From Siphonodentalium dalli (taxonomy: Eukaryota; Mollusca; Scaphopoda; Gadilida; Siphonodentaliidae): a stretch of 64,000 nt of DNA. The position numbers were made by a program, and so were the translations under genes. How positions within the stretch are numbered: the first letter of the stretch is position 1; each line of letters opens with the position of its first letter. The notes beneath the pieces were generated by a model that saw only the letters and a list, made by a program, of their open reading frames with translations, was not told where the DNA came from and did not search any database. Where the stretch lies: the NCBI GenBank assembly GCA_032622095.1, contig CP136067.1, positions 131,103,030 through 131,167,029 of the forward strand, written 5' to 3'. Of this stretch, positions 50,401-59,400 are shown one piece after another.

Positions 50401-53400
50401 GAAGATGTCCAGGTCAGGATATCTTCCCCCCCCCCACCCAGCACCTACATGACAAAAAAATAATCTTATGGTTTTATCGCTCGTTTTGCTTTATATAGTC
50501 ATGAAACAGCGAGAAATTAACTTCTTCTGAGAACAAGTTGTTTGAGTCAGGGTTTGGGGTGGGGGGGAAGATGTCCAGGTCAGGATATCTTCCCCCCCCA
50601 CCCAGAACCTACATGACAAAAAAATAATCTTATGGTTTTATTGCTTGTTTTGCTTTATATAGTCATGAAACAGCGAGAAATTAACTTCTTCTGAGAACAA
50701 GTTGTTTGAGTCAGGGTTTGGGGTGGGGGGGGGGAAATGTCCAGGTCAGGATATCTCCCCCCCCCCCCCACCCAGCACCTACATGACAATAAAATAATCT
50801 TATGGTTTTATTGCTTGTTTTGCTTTATATAGTCATGAAACAGCGAGAAATTAACTTCTTCTGAGAACAAGTTTTTTGAGTCAGGGTTTGGGTGGGGGGG
50901 GGGGGGGAGATGTCCAGGTCCGGATATCTCCCCCCCCCCCCCCCACCCAGCACCTACATGACAAAAAAATAATCTTATGGTTTTATCGCTCGTTTTGCTT
51001 TATATAGTCATGAAACAGCGAGAAATTAACTTCTTCTGACAACAAGTTGTTTGAGTCAGGGTTTGGTTGGGGTGGGGGGGGAAGATGTCCAGGTCAGGAT
51101 ATCTCCCCCCCCCCCTCCCAGCACCTACATGACAAAAAAATAATCTTATGGTTTTATCGCTTGTTTTGCTTTATATAGTCATGAAACAGCGAGAAATTAA
51201 CTTCTTCTGAGAACAAGTTGTTTGAGTCAGGGTTTGGGGTGGGGGGGGAAGATGTCCAGGTCAGGATATCTTCCCCCCCTCCCCCACCCAGCACCTACAT
51301 GACAAAAAAATTATCTTATGGTTTTATCGCTCGTTTTGCTTTATATAGTCATGAAACAGCGAGAAATTAACTTCTTCTGACAACAAGTTGTTTGAGTCAG
51401 GGTTTGGGGTGGGGGGGGAAGATGTCCAGGTCAGGATATCTCCCCCCCCCCCCCACCCAGCACCTACATGACAAAAAAATAATCTTATGGTTTTATCGCT
51501 TGTTTTGCTTTATATAGTCATGAAACAGCGAGAAATTAACTTCTTCTGAGGACAAGTTATTTTAGTCAGGGTTTGGGTGGGGGGGCGGGAAGATGTCCAG
51601 GTCAGGATATCTCCCCCCCACCCAGCACCTACATGACAAAAAAATAATCTTATGGTTTTATTGCTCGTTTTGCTTTATAGTCATGAAACAGCGAGAAATT
51701 AACTTCTTCTGAGAACAAGTTGTTTGAGTCAGGGTTTGGGGTGGGGAAGATGTCCAGGTCAGGATATCTTCCCCCCCCCCCCCCCACCCAGCACCTACAT
51801 GACAAAAAAATAATCTTATGGTTTTATTGCTTGTTTTGCTTTATATAGTCATGAAACAGCGAGAAATTAACTTCTTCTGAGAACAAGTTGTTTGAGTCAG
51901 GGTTTGGGGTGGGGGGGGGGGGAAATGTCCAGGTCAGGATATCTTCCCCCCCCCCCACCCAGCACCTACATGACAACAAAATAATCTTATGGTTTTATTG
52001 CTTGTTTTGCTTTATATAGTCATATATATAAAATATTTCTCACAATAAATTTCTTGCTGTTTCATGTCTATATAAAACAAGAGATGGACTATCACCCAGT
52101 GCATACCCCTTGTGACATACTGCCTAGTGTGGGCATATCTATAACATCTATGACTGGGTGGGGGGAGATATCCTGACCTGGATATCTCCCCCCCCCCCCC
52201 CACCCCAAACACTGACTCAAACAACTTGTTCTCAGAAGAAGTTAATTTCTCGCTGTTTCATGACTATATAAAGCAAAACAAGCGATAAAACCATAAGATT
52301 ATTTTTTGGTCATGTAGGTGCTGGGTGGGGGGAGATATCCTGACCTGGACATCTTCCCCCCCCCCCCCCCCCCCACCCCAAACCCTGACTCAAACAACTT
52401 GTTGTCAGAAGAAGTTATTTTCTCGCTGTTTCATGACTATATAAAGCAAAACGAGCAATAAAACCATAAGATTATTTTTTTGTCATGTAGGTGCTGGGTG
52501 GGGGGGGGGGGGGGGGGGGAGATATCCTGACCTGGACATTCCCCCCCCCACCCAAACCCTGACTCAAACAACTTGTTCTCAGAAGAAGTTAATTTCTCGC
52601 TGTTTCTCGACTATATAAAGCAAAACGAGCGATAAAACCATAAGATTATTTTTTTGTCATGTAGGTGCTGGATGGGGGGGGAAGATATCCTGACCTGGAC
52701 ATTTCCCCCCCCCCACCCAAACCCTGACTCAAACAACTTGTTCTCAGAAGAAGTTAATTTCTCGATGTTTCTTGACTATATAAAGCAAAACGAGCGATAA
52801 AACCATAAGATTATTTTTTTGTCATGTAGGTACTGGGTGGGGGGGGAAGATATCCTGACCTGGACATCTTCCCCCCCCCCCCCCACACCAAACCCTGACT
52901 CAAACAACTTGTTCTCAGAAGAAGTTAATTTCTCGCTGTTTCATTACAATATAAAGCAAAACGAGCGATAAAACCATAAGATTATTTTTTTGTCATGTAG
53001 GTGCTGGGTGGGGGGGGGGGGAAGATATCCTGACCTGGACATTTCCCCCCCCCCCACCCAAACCCTGACTCAAAAAACTTGTTCTCAGAAGAAGTTAATT
53101 TCTCGCTGTTTCTTGACTATATAAAGCAAAACGAGCGATAAAACCATAAGATTATTTTTTTGTCATGTAGGTACTGGGTGGGGGGGAAGATATCCTGACC
53201 TGGACATCCTCCCCCCCCACCCAAACCCTGACTCAAATAACTTGTTCTCAGAAGAAGTTAATTTCTCGCTGTTTCATGACTATATAAAGCAAAACAAGTA
53301 ATAAAACCATAAGATTTTTTTTTGTCATGTAGGTGCTGGGTGGGGGGGGGGGGGGTGGGGGGGTGGGGAAGATATCCTGACCTGGACATCTCCCCCCCCC

Positions 53401-56400
53401 CCCACCCCAAACCCTGACTCAAACAACTTGTTGTCAGAAGAAGTTAATTTCTCGCTGTTTCATGACTATATAAAGCAAAACGAGCGATAAAACCATAAGA
53501 TTATTTTTTTGTCATGTAGGTGATGGGTGGGGGGGGGGGGGGGGGAAGATATCCTGTCTGGACATCTTCCCCCCCACCCAAACCCTGACTCAAACAACTT
53601 GTTCTCAGAAGTTAATTTCTCGCTGTTTCATGACTATATAAAGCAAAACGAGCGATAAAACCATAAGATTATTTTTTTGTCATGTAGGTGCTGGGTGGGG
53701 GGGGGGGAAGATATCCTGACCTGGACATTTCCCCCCCCCCCAAACCCTGACTCAAACAACTTTCTCTTGGAGAAGCTAATTTCTCGCTGTTTCATTACTA
53801 TATAAAGCAAAATAAGCGATAAAACCATAAGATGATTTTTTTGTCATGTAGGTGCGGGGTGGGGGGGGGGGGTGGAATATCCAAGCCTGGACGTTTGAAA
53901 GAAAAGAAAAAAATTGAATTAAAAAAAAAAAAAATTCTGGTCATTTCATGAACAGACAATCAAATTTGTGAAAAAAAACTATTAAATTTTGTCACTTTTT
54001 TTTTTTTAAATAATAAAAAAATTAATATATTTTTTTTTTTAATCTCCAAAAACATTTTTCTGGCCATTTCAGAACCAAACGATATCATATGAGTGAAATT
54101 ATTTTTTAGTCGTACATGGGGGGGAAGATATCCAGGGTGGGGGGGAAGATATCCTGGGGGGGGAAGATGACGTGTTACACCGGTTTGCGTTCCCGAAATT
54201 GGAAATCTCAGAATTGTTTACCGCACGAAAAGTGGGTTATCTACCTTTTCGAATTGATAAAATGCCGAAATATTTGAACACAATTGACTTAATAAACTTG
54301 GGGTTTGGGCAGCTTTTGGTGACAATATACCTGATAGTTATCGTTGCCTAGTGTCTGTTTTTGAATACCAACACATACACCATTGTATGTCTATCATATT
54401 CGATGTTTGAAACATAACTAATTTCTGTTTTCTAGTTTCCTATTTTCGTGTTATCATTTGACAGCTTCGGTCAAATTGAAAATCGTAATAAAATGGTTCA
54501 ACGCAGGCCTTTTTTCCAGACGCGGCTATGCCCGAGAATCAATACACTTTTTTTGTTTGGCCTTATTCAGTAATAGTTTCAACTTTCCACACAGCAGACA
54601 CAAGCGGTCTTTATATTTACCAAACAAAAATAAAATGGTCCCCCAGACGCTGAATTTTCAAACATAATGCCCATGAAACAAAATATATTTTTAAATTAGG
54701 TCTCAATATTCATGAAACTGTATAAATATGAGTTTAACGAGAATAAACTAATTGAATTGAAATTGCCTGAGAAAGTGCTGAACATACCTGTTCTGGATTC
54801 TTCCACCATTTTTCCCAATCGTCAGTATAGTTGGCTGTTATTGAGATATAACCTATTGGTGCATCGAACCACACATAGAATACCTGAAACAAACACACAG
54901 TAATGCCCTAAATAATCGACTCCTTAACCAAAGCAGAATTATGGGTAATTTTTCAGGATTTAGTCGGAAATATGGCTTGTGGCTATTCATCGTAAAGCTC
55001 TCACTGGCATCTGGAATTTAATTTGGAAGTCATTTAAAAAATCTGACATGTTTTTTGTCACAAAAACTCCAACTAGAAAAATGAAAATATTTCACCTATC
55101 ATTGTAACAAAATCTATATTTTCCCACTGGAAAATGGCATTAACCCTTTCAGTGCCAGGTCCAATTTTTTGTATCAACCGATATACCCTGTGCCAATGCA
55201 TTCTCTTATATATGCGAGTCGACCATAGGTTGCCTCGCATATATAAGAGAATGTATTGGCCTAACAATTTTTCATTATTTGTTACAATTTTTTACAATTT
55301 TAATAATTGTTTCTTATATTCTTTAACAGACTTATTTTGTAGGTTTAGTGCCAGGGAATCTTACGTTTTTCATGGGCATCAAAATTATTACTATGAATAT
55401 TTGGTGATAGTTTTGAGTTATAACATGCCCCTAAGATTTTATCCAGTTCGTTTTTAAATTTGCTATAGCATGCTTAAGCATACCCAAAAAAATTCAACCC
55501 AAAAACAAAAAAAACAAAATCCACAAAACATGCTTGTGTGAGACGAGCGTTTGTTTATATACAGCAGATAAAGAGTGTGCGATAAGCTTGCTCAACACCA
55601 TGGTGATTTTTTAAGATATTGATTCACTGTGATTTATTCAACACCAAAATATTGAGTGGCAAGGATTACCAAGCATTATAACAGTATGTTGTAAACAACA
55701 TGGTACAGTATAGTCCCACTCAGTGGGCTCTCCCCCAGTGTTGAGCTTTTTGCTTATCTCACACTCTTTAGGGACTGTACTGTAACATAACATGGCTTTT
55801 TTTTTACTAACACTGTGTACGATCTTGACAATAACATGCTATTTGTGCGATATTTATAGGGTTGTCACGACTATGAGGTTTCATAATTGACTAATCGACC
55901 GTTATAATTGACGGTTAGTCGATTAATCGTTCATATATGCAGCCTATGTTACACCCAGGTAAACAAGTGATAAATGCGAAATTACAATGACTACTTTAGT
56001 TTAAACAGTATTTATTTTTCCCTCTATGGACATTCAGATAAATAATTACAAATTTAGAAGAAAAATTGGATTAGGCAAAAAGCCATAGGCTTATTTGAAG
56101 CCCTCTCCCTTGACAATGGCGCGGCCCTACTTGACTGACTGCAAGTCAAGTAGGGGTAAATAATTGAGGCATAAAAGGATCCATAGAAAGGAGAAATATG
56201 AGGTAGAGGCGAGACAGGGACAGAAGATAATGTCAGAATTTAGAAAGAAGATCAGAAAGTACAGAATGTCAAGTGTAATTATATATCTGAACATGCATAT
56301 AATTAATATCAAATAAACCAAAAAGATATATAACTAATTTCAAGAAAATAAAAAGTATTTATACATAATATATGAATGTGAAAATAACCATGTGAACACC

Positions 56401-59400
56401 TGCAGTGGTCCATCGACCCGACGATCCACGTTGGAGAGATCAAGAGCATCTCGGTTTATGATCTACCATGTAGGCTGAATATTGCAATGCTTTGGAACAT
56501 CTTAAGTAATGAGTCATTGAAAGCGATTACTGGTTATTATAAATTTCTGAGCTGCCATGAAAATTTGCTTATTAGTTTCATAGGATAATTCGTCAGATCC
56601 CCATAGTAATAATTCACTAGTTATTGTTACATCAGATAGTGTAGTAAGAAGTTCTTCTCTGTGAGAGGTATACTGGGCACATTCCAGAAAGAAATGTCTA
56701 GCAGTTTCAATGCAACCACACATGCAATAAGGCAAATCTTTAAGGTGGTTGTCTTTTAGATCACCTTTAAGATTGCTACATCTTAATCTCAGCCTGGTGT
56801 GGTATATTTGAGCTTTCCAATAACTGGAAAAGTAGTATTTAGGCCTTAATATATTAGGTTTAAGATAGCGTTTGAAATCACCTATTGACGTTGCTTCTTT
56901 AACTGAGTCTTGGAGTACATTCCACGAATGGACAGTCGACAGAAGAAAGGATTGCATATAGTAATCATTATTACTATCAGGGGGCGTTTCATTGTATTCC
57001 TAGTGTTGTGGTCATGTTGTGAGTTACTTTCTGGGGGTAACATATTTCTAATATAAGGTGGCTCCCTACCAGTTTTCATTTAAAAAAATTTAATTAATTT
57101 ATGCTGCTTGCGTCTGTCGTCGAGATATTCCCATCCGGCCTCATCTATCAACTTGGCATTACTAACACTTCGGGTTGCACCGGTAACTATTCTTGCCATT
57201 TCGTATAGGATGTCTTCAATATCATCTCGTAAGTAGTCTGGACAATTGTCCCAAACGGGGGAGGCATAATCTAAAATTGGTCGAATGAAAGTGAAATAAA
57301 TTTTTTCGAGAGACTTTCTGCTCAGCCTATATTTAAAGCGTTTGATCATATTCAATTTTTTCCAGGCTTTCTGTGTTATTGAATTAATGTGTGTATTCCA
57401 TGTGCCACGATCGTCAAATGTTAAACCTAAATGTTTATGAGCTTTGACATCAGTTATTATGGAATTTCCCATAAATAAAATGGGGTGAAACGGTTGATCA
57501 TTCTTGCGCGAAACTAGTAGTGTTTCAGTTTTAAGAGGATTAAGCCATTTCATAGACCAACTGACTATCGTTTCAATATCTCGGTTGATATGACTACTTT
57601 ACATCAAGTCTGATATTATAAACTGTCATTCAGCAGGTTTGTCCTTCTGAGGCCCCCACCTGTCATCGGCCACCTAAACTCAAATTTGCGCAGCTGGTAA
57701 ACGCCCTCCTCGTCGTTATTCCCGCGGACGAGAATTTTTTATAATATCTGTCCAGTCAATCAATGTTCCCACGTGAACATGCATCGCGGTGCCAACTGGA
57801 AGCGTGTGGAATTGTCGCATATATATTGAAAACAGACTATAGTTAGTTTTGCAGAGAATCCAATTGTGTATCGATTACGTCACCTGCATGACATATATAG
57901 AGCACTTAGTTTATTTCGCGGGCTTTGGTGTGCGCGCGCACCTCTTGTTAATTACAATTAATAGTTTATATACGTTACCACGTTGGAGAATGTAATGTAT
58001 GTAGCACTATATAAGTGATGACACAAACTTGTTACTGATTAACTGTCTAGTAACTTTGAACATTCCATGTCCAGCGAACTTTCTGACTTTGTGAATAATG
58101 TTGACCGGTTTACAGTATGAAATTTGAGAAATGAAACATAGATGCAGTCCGATGCACGTCGTCCATTTTGGCAATAATGATCGCTAATTACCGATCCATA
58201 GGAGCATCAATTCACAGTTAAACATAATTTATTAACAATGACTAGGCCGTAACACGACATCAAAGGAAGCCGCTGGCCCACCACGACTGTGAGAATATGT
58301 CGTACACCGAATTCTTTGAAGATGACCGCCAATCGTCGGCTGCGACATCAAAGACAAACAAAGCCGCACCAGAAGTGGCGAGAGAACAGGCTGTCGCTTG
58401 GTAAATTCTGTTACATACACTGTTAACTTTTACTTCCGGACATAGCATTTGTGCATATTACCGTTTACATACACGACCATCCCCATCCCCCCCCCCCCCC
58501 CCCCCTTGGGCGATTAGTCGACGAAAGTAAATAACTGTCGACTACCGCACCTGTCGAAGGTTAGTCGATTAATCGAATAATCGTGGCAAGCCTAGATATT
58601 TATGATTGATATAAGAACAACATCTGTCTATATTCTAATATTCTTTCTGTTTATGGTGGTTTTCACGGTTATGACTATTTTAACAGCAATACATCATGAA
58701 GGCTATCTGTATCTTTACCCTCAATGCCCAGCACAAGACGTCATTGAAGCAGTGAAGAGTTTATGGCCACACATTGTATTAAGATATTTTACCATTATCA
58801 CAAACATTATTATGGTGGAGATTGGACATTTGGTTAATTTAGGGTTTGTTTAGGAACATGATGGAAGTCAAAACTTCAAATCAGTACGCTTAGAAAAATG
58901 GGTATTATGTAAAAACTTCTAAAATGATTTAAGAAATTAATATTGCCAAACTTATTAACCAAGGGCTAAAAAAAAATGTTCATAAATTTGTTATTGAAAG
59001 AGCGATTGTATGTCATAATATTAGTATCTTCCCATACTAACCGTATCTGTATATCCTTCGAGAGGTACAGAGAGGTACAGGTGGGCCCCACTTTATTCCC
59101 CTACTAACCTTGTCTGTATATCCTTCGAGAGGTACAGGTGGGACCCACTTTACTAACCTTGTCTGTATATCCTTCGATAGGTACAGGTGTGCCCCACTTA
59201 ACTTACCTTGTCTGTATATCCTTGAGAGGTACAGGTGCCCCACTTTATTCCCCTACTAGCCTTATCTGTATATCCTTCGAGAGATACAGAGAGGTACAGG
59301 TGTGCCCCACTTTATTCCCCTACTAACCTTGTCTGTATATCCTTCGAGAGGTACAAGTGTGCCCCACTTAACTAACCTTGTCTGTATATCCTTCGAGAGG

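Noticed and set aside
49337-54183. Regular repeats resembling a CRISPR array
   Set aside because: Eukaryotic context, ~170-bp near-identical units with no unique spacers, and inverted arms; it is a foldback element.
58602-58853. 83-codon hydrophobic ORF
   Set aside because: It starts at a transposon target duplication inside a MARS1 intron and has no recognisable homology or splice context.
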